DNA from: Pseudomonas asturiensis
GTDB taxonomy: Bacteria; Pseudomonadota; Gammaproteobacteria; Pseudomonadales; Pseudomonadaceae
Assembly: GCF_900143095.1 (NCBI RefSeq)
Contig: NZ_FRDA01000019.1
Span: 31,140-73,951 of the forward strand
Length of the DNA: 42,812 nucleotides
Direction of reading: 5' to 3'
A program made the position numbers and the translations under genes. Each line of letters opens with the position of its first letter. Within the stretch, counting starts at the first letter, position 1. The notes below the pieces were generated by a model, which worked only from the letters and a program-made list of their open reading frames with translations, was not told the DNA's origin and made no database searches. This document shows, piece after piece, positions 25,059 through 33,869 of the stretch.

Positions 25059-25964
25059 ATGGCAACCCTGAAACTCTATCAGCCCATCGACATGAACGCC
25101 CTTCAAGCATGGGACGGCACCTTCCCCATTGTTGACGCAGGCCATATACAAGCCACTGACGGTGTGAGAACCCAGGATTACTTCGGTTCCTTCCAGTTCA
25201 GCAATGGCGAAGTGTCCGGCGGCGTGTTGACGTCCACTGTCGCTTATCAGAATGGCGCGTATTACGAAGTCAGCGGTTTGAATCTCGACGCCGGGGTCAT
25301 GGCCGAATACATCGGTAACTTCGACATCAATGGCGCCCTGACCGAAATACTCAAAGGCGACGACACCCTTATCGGCTCTGCCGGCAATGATGTGCTCAAA
25401 GGCGGCGCCGGTAACAATGCGTTCGATGGCGGCGCCGGCATCGACACCGTGTATTACAACGGTGGCAAACATGACGTCTCGATCCCGTCCAGCGGTAATA
25501 CGTACACCGTCAGTCATGACGGCGGCACCGACACCTTGAACAACATCGAGCGTATCGACTTCGGCCCGGGCTCTGTTCTGGCGCTGGATGTAAAGGCTGG
25601 CGAAAACGCAGGTTCGGCCTATCGCCTGTATCAGGCCGCGTTTGATCGCAAGCCTGACACCAGTGGATTGAAGTACTGGATCAACGAACTGGACACAGGC
25701 GCCAACCTTCAACAAATCGCTCAAGGTTTTGTCGACAGCGCCGAATTCAAGACGCTCAACCCCAGCAACGATGCCACGTCGATCATCAACAACTTGTACC
25801 AGCACGTGCTGCACCGCGACGCCGACGAAGCGGGCGCACAGTATTGGAAAAGTGCCATGGCCGAAGGCATGAGCACACATGAAGTACTGGTTTCGTTTTC
25901 CGAGAGTCAGGAAAACATCAGCAACACCGCCGCGGCACTCAACAGTGGCCTGTGGCTGGTCTGA
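25059..25964 (+). CDS. secreted RTX-like/DUF4214 protein, paralogue 1
   Basis: The 301-aa protein has three parts: an N-terminal domain of about 95 residues not recognised; a short RTX-like Ca-binding segment (about 100-130, GDDTLIGSAGNDVLKGGAGN); and two DUF4214 units (about 187-232, YRLYQAAFDRKPDTSGLKYW; and 243-288, LYQHVLHRDADEAGAQYW). There is no N-terminal signal peptide; RTX repeats and the hydrophobic C-terminal end GLWLV suggest type I secretion. No exporter genes lie in the window. A paralogue follows 43 bp later. The ATG has AAGGAAG just upstream. DUF4214 is frequent in bacterial surface and glycan-related proteins, but its ligand is not established, so the function stays unknown. 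Confidence 0.85.
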   Translation: MATLKLYQPIDMNALQAWDGTFPIVDAGHIQATDGVRTQDYFGSFQFSNGEVSGGVLTSTVAYQNGAYYEVSGLNLDAGVMAEYIGNFDINGALTEILKGDDTLIGSAGNDVLKGGAGNNAFDGGAGIDTVYYNGGKHDVSIPSSGNTYTVSHDGGTDTLNNIERIDFGPGSVLALDVKAGENAGSAYRLYQAAFDRKPDTSGLKYWINELDTGANLQQIAQGFVDSAEFKTLNPSNDATSIINNLYQHVLHRDADEAGAQYWKSAMAEGMSTHEVLVSFSESQENISNTAAALNSGLWLV

Positions 25965-26007
25965 CACCTCAATACTTTTACCTCTACCTTCAGGATAAGG
26001 AATCCTT

Positions 26008-26892
26008 ATGGCACGCGTTACCTATAATCAGCCGTTCACCAACTTTGATGTGAGCAAAGCCGCCAATGTCGGCGTGACCGGTACAGTCACCGACGCTACC
26101 AGCACTCACATCGGCTTCAGCGATGGCTCTTACTCGGCGGACCTGAAAGGCATCTTTGTCTACGGCAGTACTCAACTGATGGGGCGCGTCTCCGAGATCT
26201 CCTATTCCAAGGACGGCTCGACTTACATGACCGTCTCTGAACTGGGTTACAACCTGTCGGGCTCGGTTCCAACGTCCTTCTACGAAGGCGATGACACGTA
26301 CATCGGTTCCAGCGGCAACGACCTGTTCAACGCCTGGCTGGGCAATGACAAGTACGATGGCGGTGCGGGCACCGACACCGTCTACTACAGCGCGTCCAAG
26401 AACGACTTCGTCGTCAAGGCCAGCGGCAACGGTCTGAGTCTGGACGGCCTGGGCAAGACCGACTCGCTCGTCAACATCGAACGCGTCCAGTTCGACGACG
26501 GCACCCTGGCAGTGGATATCAATGCCGGCCAGAACGCCGGTTCCGGTTATCGCCTGTACCAGGCCGCGTTCGACCGCAAGCCGGACAACGACGGCCTCAA
26601 ATACTGGATCAACGATCTGGACAAAGGCAGCAGCCTGCAGCAAGTGGCCAAGGGCTTTGTCGACAGCGCCGAGTTCAAGGCTCTGAACCCGGGTCAGGAC
26701 CAGAATTCGCTGATCAACAACTTCTACCAGCACGTACTGCACCGCGACGCCGATGCAGGCGGCCTGCAGTACTGGAATGGCCAGATGAGCGGCGGCATGA
26801 CGGCGGCTGAAGTTCTGGTGTCGTTCTCTGAAAGCCAGGAAAACATCGCCAACGTGGCCCCCGACCTGAACAACGGTCTGTGGCTGGTGTAA
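26008..26892 (+). CDS. secreted RTX-like/DUF4214 protein, paralogue 2
   Basis: This 294-aa protein shares its architecture with the preceding gene: unrecognised N-terminal domain (1-92), RTX-like segment (about 94-125, EGDDTYIGSSGNDLFN), then two DUF4214 units ending SFSESQENIANVAPDLNNG and LWLV. The C-terminal halves of the two proteins are nearly identical by eye, the N-terminal 90 residues much less so. That points to a tandem duplication with divergent front domains. It lacks a signal peptide; type I secretion is inferred as for its neighbour. AAGGAA precedes the ATG. A strong hairpin terminator follows 28 bp after the stop, so the two genes form one transcription unit. Confidence 0.87.
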   Translation: MARVTYNQPFTNFDVSKAANVGVTGTVTDATSTHIGFSDGSYSADLKGIFVYGSTQLMGRVSEISYSKDGSTYMTVSELGYNLSGSVPTSFYEGDDTYIGSSGNDLFNAWLGNDKYDGGAGTDTVYYSASKNDFVVKASGNGLSLDGLGKTDSLVNIERVQFDDGTLAVDINAGQNAGSGYRLYQAAFDRKPDNDGLKYWINDLDKGSSLQQVAKGFVDSAEFKALNPGQDQNSLINNFYQHVLHRDADAGGLQYWNGQMSGGMTAAEVLVSFSESQENIANVAPDLNNGLWLV

Positions 26893-26920
26893 CAACAGCA
26901 CCTGATCTGCTGGCGTAAAA

Positions 26921-26953
26921 AAACCCCGCTTTCTTCTGGAAAGCGGGGTTTTT
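26921..26953. terminator. strong bidirectional intrinsic terminator
   Basis: AAACCCCGCTTTC (26921-26933) pairs perfectly with GAAAGCGGGGTTT (26939-26951) around TTCTG, with A-run before and T-run after. It ends the two-gene DUF4214 unit on the plus strand and could also act on the minus strand. Confidence 0.93.
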
Positions 26954-27135
26954 ATTGGGCCTGTAAATGTGCTGTGACGCTCAGAATACTCAGGCGGGGA
27001 GTGGTGCGCCTGATGCTATGGCCAGAAAGACAGATAGATGTGTTCCGCCATGCCGGTTTATTTTTAATCGGAGAGTCCATAACCGTTACACGGCCCTGAA
27101 TACATCAATCACCGAGCAGTGATGTCCTCACATAA

Positions 27136-27170
27136 AAATACCCCCACCAATTAAGGGTGAGGGTATTTAT
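27136..27170. terminator. intrinsic terminator of the repeat-protein gene
   Basis: AATACCCCCACC (about 27138-27149) pairs with GGTGAGGGTATT with one mismatch around a short AT-rich loop. On the minus strand the stem is followed by a TTTTTATG run, fitting termination of the 779-aa gene that ends at 27209. Confidence 0.85.
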
Positions 27171-27208
27171 CTAGAGTGACTTTTACAGCCGTATAACTCT
27201 CTTGTTTA

Positions 27209-29548
27209 TCACACGACCTCAAGCGTCAGGTTGAATACACCGGCGGTGTCCAGAGACACACTGGTGACACCACTGAGTACTATTTTCTCTGCAGATGACG
27301 TAGCGGTGTTATAGAACGTCAGCTCGTCAGCGGTCGATACCCCACCCACATTCGCTGCGAAGAACCATTGGTTACCTGCTGTTCCATCGACGGTGGCGGC
27401 CGACGTGCTTGCGGCACCGGTCACGTTGGAAGCACCGGTGTTCACTTTGTCAACGTTGGTCAAAAAGCTGAAGCTGTCACCGCCAGCAGCGTTCAATGTC
27501 ACCAGATCGTCAGCACTCAGTTTCAGCAGGTTCGCAGTGGTCGCCTGAGCTTTCGTCAGGTCGATAGCGACCGTATTTTCACTGGAGTTGATGCTGTCGA
27601 TTTTCGCGTCAGCCAGCAGCGCGGTCAGGTTGCTGTTGATGTTCGCGGAGGTGTCCACAACCGTGATCTGATCGCCAGCAGCCAACTTGGCAGTATTGGC
27701 TGTCAGAGCCCCTTGAGCGGCGGTGAGGTTGATTGCTGTCGTGTTCTCGCTCGAATCGATGCTATCGATTTTCGCGTCGGCCAGCAGTGCGGTCAGGTTG
27801 CTGTTGATGTTCGCGGAGGTGTCCACAACCGTGATCTGATCGCCAGCAGCCAACTTGGCAGTATTGGCTGTCAGGGCACCTTGAGCGGCGGTGAGGTTGA
27901 GTGCCGTCGTGTTCTCGCTTGAATCAATGCTGTCGATTTTCGCGTCGGCCAGCAGTACGGTCAGGTTGCCGTTGATGTTCGCGGAGGTGTCCACAATCGT
28001 GATCTGATCGCCAGCGGCCAACTTGGCAGTATTGGCTGTCAAAGCCCCTTGAGCGGCGGTGAGGTTGAGTGCCGTCGTGTTCTGGCTCGAATCGATGCTG
28101 TCGATTTTCGCGTCGGCCAGCAGTGCGGTCAGGTTGCTGTTGATGTTCGCGGAGGTGTCCACCACCGTGATCTGATCGCCAGCGGCCAACTTGTCGGTAT
28201 TGGCTGTCAGGGCCCCTTGAGCGGCAGTGAGGTTGATTGCCGTCGTGTTCTCGGTCGAATCAATGGCAAGCACATTTGCATTGCTGAGCAGCGCAGCCAG
28301 ATTGGTATTGATCGTCGCACTGGTGTCCGCCAGTGTGATGTTGGTAAAGCCTGAAACCTTGGACAGGCTCTCGGCATTCAGTGTAAGCGCAGTTGCCGCG
28401 TCGCCGGACGCGGCAGCGACGGCAATCACGCCCGTAAGGGCCAGGGCACCGGCCACATCAGACGCTTGCACACCCGTAAGGCTGAGTGTTTTGTTGTTCA
28501 GATCGACATTGGTCAGGGACGTCAGTTTGGTTGCATCTGCAAACGACAAGCCTGTGACGTTCGCAGCCAGCTTGACGGCTACGCCGCCAGTGTCCGTGAT
28601 CGTCGACACGTCAATGGCTGGCGTTGCAGCAACGCCGCCGCGCAGGAAGGTGGCCTCGCCGTTCGTGACAGTGAACGTGATGTCACCCGTTGCCGTGCCA
28701 CCAAACGTCAGCGCACCATTGAGGTCTTCGGTGACAGTGAAAGTAGGCGTTGGCGTACCGCCACCGCCCGTCCCGGGCGTGGCCACGACCACTGCCGCAC
28801 TGCCCTGCACCGCCGGGTTGTCCAGCGCAGCCGGGTTGGTGGCGGCGGAGGTCAGCAGGGTGCTGGCGTTGTCGAGCAGGGTCACGATGTTGGTGCTGCT
28901 GGTCGCGCCGCTGGCCAGGGTCTGCAGGTAAGTCGAGGCATCCGCCACTTCGCCTGGCGCGGTGGTGATCAAGGTGGCCAGGTTGGTCAGCAACTGATTG
29001 GCCGACGCCAGGACAGCGGCCGTCTGGCCGGCGGTAGCCGAGGGAATCAACGAGATAATCGCCAGGGTGCCTGAGACGCTGGCGGCGTCGGTGCTGACCG
29101 AAGACAGGACCTTGGCGCCCAGCGTCGTATCGTTCAGGCCCTTGTCGGCGTAAGCGACGCCAACAGTGGCTTTGTTGGTGATCAGGGTGTTGTCGAGCAC
29201 GCCCTGGGCCGAGGTATTGGCCTTGGCGCCATTGATCAGGGTCAGCGCAAACGAATCACGGCTCAGCGTGCCGTTGCCGAGCTGGTCCAGCCAGTACTGG
29301 GCACCGTCCGCATCGGAGGTGCGGCCCAGAATATTGCCGTAAACCTTTTCGACGAACTGAGCATCGGTCAGGGTCGCAGGAAAGGCAGCCTGCCCTTCGG
29401 GCTGCTGGGTGGTCCAGTTCTCAGCGATCTGCGCCAGGGTCAACTGGCCAGTCGTGATTGCATTCGTCCAATAGGTCAGTCCACCCGCATCCGGTGCGCG
29501 GTTGAAAAACGTCGTGTACAGCTCAGCCAGATCAGTTTGCGTGCTCAT
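27209..29548 (-). CDS. DUF4214 protein with 56-aa tandem repeats
   Basis: This 779-aa protein starts with two DUF4214 units (about 5-125: LYTTFFNRAPDAGGLTYW and VYGNILGRTSDADGAQYW). An Ala/Thr/Ser-rich low-complexity part follows (about 130-270, including the turn GTGGGGTPTP). The second half is repetitive: four near-identical 56-residue units with a LTAAQGALTANT / KLAAGDQITVVDTSANIN / NLTALLADAKIDSIDSSE pattern, flanked by degenerate units. This looks like a repetitive beta-solenoid or adhesin stalk. No signal peptide is seen, and the C-terminus FNLTLEVV fits a type I secretion signal. The start has AAGGAGT a few bases upstream. Cysteine is absent as far as I see, typical of secreted repeat proteins. 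Function is unknown; surface adhesion is an inference. Confidence 0.85.
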   Translation of the reverse strand: MSTQTDLAELYTTFFNRAPDAGGLTYWTNAITTGQLTLAQIAENWTTQQPEGQAAFPATLTDAQFVEKVYGNILGRTSDADGAQYWLDQLGNGTLSRDSFALTLINGAKANTSAQGVLDNTLITNKATVGVAYADKGLNDTTLGAKVLSSVSTDAASVSGTLAIISLIPSATAGQTAAVLASANQLLTNLATLITTAPGEVADASTYLQTLASGATSSTNIVTLLDNASTLLTSAATNPAALDNPAVQGSAAVVVATPGTGGGGTPTPTFTVTEDLNGALTFGGTATGDITFTVTNGEATFLRGGVAATPAIDVSTITDTGGVAVKLAANVTGLSFADATKLTSLTNVDLNNKTLSLTGVQASDVAGALALTGVIAVAAASGDAATALTLNAESLSKVSGFTNITLADTSATINTNLAALLSNANVLAIDSTENTTAINLTAAQGALTANTDKLAAGDQITVVDTSANINSNLTALLADAKIDSIDSSQNTTALNLTAAQGALTANTAKLAAGDQITIVDTSANINGNLTVLLADAKIDSIDSSENTTALNLTAAQGALTANTAKLAAGDQITVVDTSANINSNLTALLADAKIDSIDSSENTTAINLTAAQGALTANTAKLAAGDQITVVDTSANINSNLTALLADAKIDSINSSENTVAIDLTKAQATTANLLKLSADDLVTLNAAGGDSFSFLTNVDKVNTGASNVTGAASTSAATVDGTAGNQWFFAANVGGVSTADELTFYNTATSSAEKIVLSGVTSVSLDTAGVFNLTLEVV
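27601..28272 (-). repeat. four 168-bp tandem repeats inside the 779-aa gene
   Basis: The string TTTTCGCGTC recurs at 27601, 27769, 27937 and 28105, an exact 168-bp (56-codon) spacing. Units are near identical at nucleotide level, with a few substitutions (for example the third unit carries AATCGTG for AACCGTG). Recognisable but degenerate copies flank the block, at about 28273-28440 and 27541-27600. The high DNA identity implies recent duplication or gene conversion, so copy number is probably variable between strains. Confidence 0.93.
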
Positions 29549-30160
29549 GTACTACTCCTTAGTGGAACAACTGAATCGCGGTGATTAATGATGTATTACG
29601 CGTTCTTTATTTCAGATCGACGACGGCCCAGCGCGGTATCACCTGACGATGTACGTGAAGCGCCGAACGGTCTCCTGTTGTTCTGAAAACAGGCGGCACA
29701 TCGCTGATAGCGAGCAATCAGCCGTGTTTCAGACAGGCATAAGTCATCGAACAGGATCCGGTGAGTTCGGACGTCCTTACGACTATAAAAGGGGGTTGGC
29801 TTTTCAAGGGTCTGCGCGTGAAGTCCCACTTGCACAGGGCCACGCTAACGATATGAGCGCGGGTTGTCTAACCCGACGCTAGACCAAATTCAACTAACTT
29901 AATGCTGAAAAAAATAAACGGCCTGGTTATAAGCGTCGGTCAATGATGTTCTGATGTTGTCCCGCGAATACTGGAAACAGACAAACTGCAAGAGGCCTAT
30001 TGTCCGACAATAAAAATAGTCATTTAAGAAAAACTCGGCGATCTGCTACGATCCGTGGCTTTTTTGCTGGCACAGGATAGGGAATATCCCTACACGTAAA
30101 AGCGATACCCCTCTATAAAACGTCGCTTGATAAATCGGGCAGAGGGCAAAAGGAGTAATC
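29549..30160. other. intergenic region of 612 bp with divergent promoters, no gene
   Basis: This region separates the divergent repeat-protein and glycosyltransferase genes. It is more AT-rich than its surroundings. It holds a bulged hairpin at 29856-29880 (CGGGTT-GTCT-AACCCG core) and a small AGGGA-ATA-TCCCT palindrome near 30079. A TATAAA lies at 30114, without a good -35. ORFs within it look spurious. The hairpin has no T-run and could be in the leader of the repeat-protein mRNA. Confidence 0.5.
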
Positions 30161-31150
30161 ATGCAAGGTCAGGTCGCCGTCGTTATCCCCTGCTACAAGG
30201 TGCGTCAGCAAATTCTCTCGGTCATTGCCCAGATCGGCCCGGAGGTGTCGTCCATTTTCGTGGTCGATGATTGCTGCCCTGAAGGCTCAGGCGATTACGT
30301 AGCCGAACACTGCATCGATCCACGCGTGGTCATTCTGCGCCACACGGTCAATCAGGGTGTGGGCGGTGCGGTGATGACCGGTTATCAGGCAGCCATTGCG
30401 GCGAACGTCGACATCATCGTCAAGATCGACGGCGATGGTCAGATGGACCCGGGGCTGATCACCAACTTCGTCGACCCGATTCTCAACGGCGAAGCCGATT
30501 ACACCAAAGGCAACCGTTTCTACGACCTGGAAAAAATCAGCGCCATGCCGAAGATGCGACTGTTCGGCAATGCGGTCCTGTCCTTCATGACCAAGCTGTC
30601 CTCCGGTTACTGGAACCTGTTCGACCCCACCAACGGCTACACCGCCATTCACCGCGAAGTGGCGCGCCATCTGCCGTTCCACAAGATCAGCCAGCGCTAC
30701 TTTTTCGAGACCGACATTCTGTTCCGGCTCAACACCCTGCGTGCCGTGGCCGTCGATATCCCCATGGACGCCAAGTACGAAGACGAGGTCAGCAACCTGA
30801 AGATCTCGAAAATCATTGGCGAGTTTCTGCGCAAACACGCGCGCAACACGTTCAAGCGGGTGTTCTACAACTACTACCTGCGCGACATGTCGCTGGCGTC
30901 CATCGAGATGCCCACGGGCCTGGCGATGATCGTGTTCGGTTGCGGGTTCGGTCTTTACCACTGGGCGAGTTCCAGCTACACCCACGAGCCGACGCCGTTG
31001 GGCACCATCATGTTTTCTGCGTTGCCGATCATCATCGGTATCCAGTTCGTGCTGGCGTTCCTGTCCTATGACATCAGCTCGGTCCCCGATCGCGTCATCC
31101 ACAAGAAGTACCAGAAGCGCCGTCAGCTGCAACTGGAAAAGAGGCCATGA
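30161..31150 (+). CDS. GT2 glycosyltransferase with C-terminal membrane helices (polyprenyl-phosphate sugar transferase type)
   Basis: The 329-aa protein has a GT2 (GT-A) domain in residues 1-230: VAVVIPCYKV, VVDDCCPEGS and the metal-binding KIDGDGQMDP. Two hydrophobic helices follow (about 245-265 and 285-305, GLAMIVFGCGFGLYHW and TIMFSALPIIIGIQFVLAFL). This is the GtrB/ArnC/DPM1-like layout, whose members transfer a sugar to undecaprenyl phosphate at the cytoplasmic face of the inner membrane. The two genes downstream fit the flippase and the periplasmic transferase of such a system. The ATG has a perfect AAGGAG. The donor sugar cannot be deduced. Confidence 0.88.
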   Translation: MQGQVAVVIPCYKVRQQILSVIAQIGPEVSSIFVVDDCCPEGSGDYVAEHCIDPRVVILRHTVNQGVGGAVMTGYQAAIAANVDIIVKIDGDGQMDPGLITNFVDPILNGEADYTKGNRFYDLEKISAMPKMRLFGNAVLSFMTKLSSGYWNLFDPTNGYTAIHREVARHLPFHKISQRYFFETDILFRLNTLRAVAVDIPMDAKYEDEVSNLKISKIIGEFLRKHARNTFKRVFYNYYLRDMSLASIEMPTGLAMIVFGCGFGLYHWASSSYTHEPTPLGTIMFSALPIIIGIQFVLAFLSYDISSVPDRVIHKKYQKRRQLQLEKRP

Positions 31151-31503
31151 TGTCTTTATCGCAATTTGTCTTCATCTCCCTGACCGTCATCGCGCTGGCG
31201 ACCGGTCAGATCCTGTTCAAGCTGGCCTCGGCCACGGTCGAGTTCTCGATGGCGGGCCTCTGGAGCGCGATGGTCAACGTGAAGCTGATCATTGCCCTGG
31301 TGGTCTACGCCGGTGCGACCGTGCTCTGGCTGTTCGCGCTCAAGACCACGCCGCTGAGCATCGCCTACCCCTTCACCGCCATGGCGTTCTTCATCGTCCC
31401 GCTGCTGGCGCACTTCTTCCTGGGCGAATCCCTGAACTGGAACACCTTCGCCGGCGCGGCACTGATTGCACTGGGGGTTTGCGTCTCGGTGTACAGGGCC
31501 TGA
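31147..31503 (+). CDS. four-helix EamA/SMR-like membrane protein, probable lipid-linked sugar flippase
   Basis: The 118-aa protein consists of four transmembrane helices with the SMR/EamA-like strings GQILFKLAS, TPLSIAYPFTAMAFF and FLGESLNWNTFAGAALI. Proteins of this size and fold include EmrE-type exporters and the ArnE/ArnF and GtrA-like flippases. Its start overlaps the stop of the preceding GT2 gene (ATGA), and a GT-C-like membrane transferase follows, so flipping of an undecaprenyl-phosphate sugar is more likely than drug export. The glutamate of EmrE in helix 1 is not present, which also argues against an EmrE-type pump. Confidence 0.82.
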   Translation: MMSLSQFVFISLTVIALATGQILFKLASATVEFSMAGLWSAMVNVKLIIALVVYAGATVLWLFALKTTPLSIAYPFTAMAFFIVPLLAHFFLGESLNWNTFAGAALIALGVCVSVYRA

Positions 31504-31579
31504 GACCTGACGGCCCTGCGCCGCCCTGGCCGTCGGCAACCTCTTTTATTTTTGAATGCGTTTGATACGGACATTGGCA

Positions 31580-33634
31580 ATGAATCGCTCCACCCGGGAA
31601 TCGCCCAGCAACCTCTACATCCTGTTTTTCATCGGCATCGCGTTCTTCCTTGCCCTGGCGCTGAAAAACAGCGGCCTGTACCCGTTCATCTTCTCCGATG
31701 AGTACACCTACAGCCGCTACTCCAGGCTGATTCCGCTGTCCGACTCGATGATTCCGGGGTATCTGTACCTGGCGGTGTATCGCCTGACCAACCACTGCGC
31801 GGCCGATTTCCTGGGCTGCGCGAAAATCTTCAACGCGTTCTTCTTTGCCTGCGCCACGCCCTTCCTGTATCTGGTCGCGCGGCGGGTGATGAACACCGTG
31901 CCAGCCCTGCTCATCACGGTGTGCGCGCTGCTCGCGCCGATCAACAGCTACACCACCAACTACATGCCAGAAGCCTTCTATTTCCTGGGCTTCTGGGTGT
32001 TCATGTGGAGCATTTTCAGGGTCCGGCCGGGGTTCGCGCAGGACTGGGCCATCGCCGGTTTCACGCTGGGCTGCACGGCGCTCATCAAGCCGCATTCCAT
32101 GTTGTTTGTGCCTGCGGTACTGATTTACATCGGCTACGTGTCGGCCACCGCACGCGACAGCAGCCTGCGCATGACCCTGCGCAACCTGGGGGCTTTTCTG
32201 CTGGCCGCGCTGGTCGCCAAGTTCGTGATCAGCTTTTTGATTGCAGGCCCGGCGGGGCTGACCTTCTTCGGCCCGTCGTACAGCAAGATTGCCTCGTCCA
32301 CGACCTCCGGGATGGACCGCATCATCCAGTTGCTGACCCTGGGCCTTGAGAGCGTCAGAGGTCACCTGCTCGCCCTGTGCCTGATCGTCGGTCTGCCAAT
32401 GGCGGTGGTGATCCACGCGGTCTGCAAGGCTGTGTTTGCCCGCCGTGAACCTGACAACGCGCAAAAGATGGCGATCCTGGCCACGCTGCTGTTCGCCAAC
32501 CTGATTGCCGTGGTCGGCCTGTTCACCGCGTCGGTGGTCAACACCAGCGTCTACGAGTCGGTCACGCGCCTGCACATGCGCTATTACGACTTCATCTTCC
32601 CGCTGACCTGGATCGTGGTCGCCTCGCGCCTGTATGCCGCGCCAGAAGGTCAGGCACGTGGCTGGCGCGCCGTGCTGGCCGTCTTGATCGGCCTGCCGAT
32701 GGTGTACGCCATCTACACGGCCATGGCCCCGTTCGAACCGAGCATCATCGACAGCCCCGAGCTGCGGGGCTTTTTGTTCCACACAGGCTCGTTCTACTTC
32801 ATGAGCGCGCTGGCCGTGCTGTCGCTGGGCGCTTGGGTCTACCAGACCCGCTGGGGCGCGAGGTTCTTCGTCTACCTGGCGCTGCCGCTGACTATCCTGC
32901 TGACCAGTTACTGGGTCACCCGAGAACAGCGCCTGCACCTGATCCCGGACACCTTCGACCGCGCCGGTTTGTTCACGCGCCAGTACCTGTCGGCAGAAGA
33001 ACGCACCCAAGTGCTAATCATGGGCGCCGACCTGGGCGGATTGATCAAGGCCTCGTTCTACCTGGACAACACCGAGGTGTCCCCTGCGCCAGTGGACGAG
33101 AGCAATCATTACGACTTCAAGGGCCTGCCCGAGAACAAGAAGTGGCTGCTGTCCATCGGCAGTTACGTACCGCAGGCCAATGGTCGCCCGCAGGTCATCA
33201 TGCCGGGCTTCACCCTGACCCGCATCAGCGCCAATGAAATCATTGACCTGCGCAACGCCCAATGGCCCGGCGTCATCACCCAGGCGCAGGGCCTGGCCAC
33301 GCCCGAGAGCTGGGGCAGCTGGTCGACCGACGACGAGGTCGTGCTGACGTTCGCCCGGCAACTGCCCGAGACCTTTGATGTGCGCCTGACCGCTCACGCC
33401 TTCGGGCCCAACATCGGCAAGGACTTCATCCTGCGTGTGGGCAGCACCCGCGTGCCGTTCACCCTGAGCGAACAGGATCAGGAACTGCTGTTGCACCTGG
33501 ATAACCCGGAACGGGCAAGCAGTCTCATCATCGAGGTTCCCCAGGCGGTCAGCCCGGCGCAACTAGGCATGAATGGCGATAACCGGAAACTGGGCCTGGG
33601 TATTCAGACCTTATCGATAGAACAGCGCGATTAA
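31580..33634 (+). CDS. polytopic GT-C-like membrane glycosyltransferase
   Basis: This 684-aa protein has an N-terminal half with about ten or more transmembrane helices and a soluble C-terminal region of roughly 200 residues. The first periplasmic loop, after helix 1, contains FSDEYTYSRYSRL; acidic residues in this loop are catalytic in GT-C enzymes such as ArnT and protein O-mannosyltransferases. It therefore probably takes a flipped polyprenyl-phosphate sugar and attaches it to a glycan or lipid. Family membership is by topology, not clear sequence motif. I prefer ATG 31580 because the ATG at 31556 has no ribosome-binding site. It is third in the operon with the GT2 and flippase genes. Confidence 0.78.
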   Translation: MNRSTRESPSNLYILFFIGIAFFLALALKNSGLYPFIFSDEYTYSRYSRLIPLSDSMIPGYLYLAVYRLTNHCAADFLGCAKIFNAFFFACATPFLYLVARRVMNTVPALLITVCALLAPINSYTTNYMPEAFYFLGFWVFMWSIFRVRPGFAQDWAIAGFTLGCTALIKPHSMLFVPAVLIYIGYVSATARDSSLRMTLRNLGAFLLAALVAKFVISFLIAGPAGLTFFGPSYSKIASSTTSGMDRIIQLLTLGLESVRGHLLALCLIVGLPMAVVIHAVCKAVFARREPDNAQKMAILATLLFANLIAVVGLFTASVVNTSVYESVTRLHMRYYDFIFPLTWIVVASRLYAAPEGQARGWRAVLAVLIGLPMVYAIYTAMAPFEPSIIDSPELRGFLFHTGSFYFMSALAVLSLGAWVYQTRWGARFFVYLALPLTILLTSYWVTREQRLHLIPDTFDRAGLFTRQYLSAEERTQVLIMGADLGGLIKASFYLDNTEVSPAPVDESNHYDFKGLPENKKWLLSIGSYVPQANGRPQVIMPGFTLTRISANEIIDLRNAQWPGVITQAQGLATPESWGSWSTDDEVVLTFARQLPETFDVRLTAHAFGPNIGKDFILRVGSTRVPFTLSEQDQELLLHLDNPERASSLIIEVPQAVSPAQLGMNGDNRKLGLGIQTLSIEQRD

Positions 33635-33680
33635 TGCGGTGCGTCATTGTGCGGGCCTGACACTCAAGTGCGTGGATTTG

Positions 33681-33709
33681 ACACCCGTGTATTTAAATAC
33701 ACAGGGTGT
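33681..33709. repeat. long bulged palindrome before wzt
   Basis: GTGTATTTAAATACAC (33687-33702) is a perfect 16-bp palindrome. It is extended on both sides by ACACCC and GGGTGT with a one-base bulge. No T-run follows, so it is not a typical terminator. It lies about 160 bp before the Wzt gene and is a candidate operator. The rest of 33635-33869 shows no gene. Confidence 0.55.
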
Positions 33710-33869
33710 TGAATCAAACGCCGGTGCATGAGTCTTAAGCACACTTTGAATGCTCACAACAGCCACACATGTTAGGCTTCGCGCCCATGATTCACGTCGC
33801 CACGCCCACCCCTGCTGCGGCGGGCCAGGTTCGTTCTGAACAACACACCCCAAATTAAGAGTTGTACGC

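Noticed and set aside
25056..26901. Two 303-codon minus-strand frames opposite the DUF4214 paralogues
   Set aside because: They mirror each other only because the plus-strand paralogues do. Composition is non-protein-like.
27541..28440. Regular repeats as a CRISPR array
   Set aside because: The 168-bp units are contiguous, in frame and coding, with no short repeat/unique spacer pattern.
29596..29835. 79-codon minus-strand ORF in the intergenic region before the GT2 operon
   Set aside because: No ribosome-binding site, no recognisable motif, and the region is AT-rich regulatory DNA.
31391..33010. 539-codon minus-strand open frame opposite the GT-C-like gene
   Set aside because: Sequence is dominated by Gln, Arg, His and Asp with no fold, and the opposite strand encodes a clear polytopic membrane protein.
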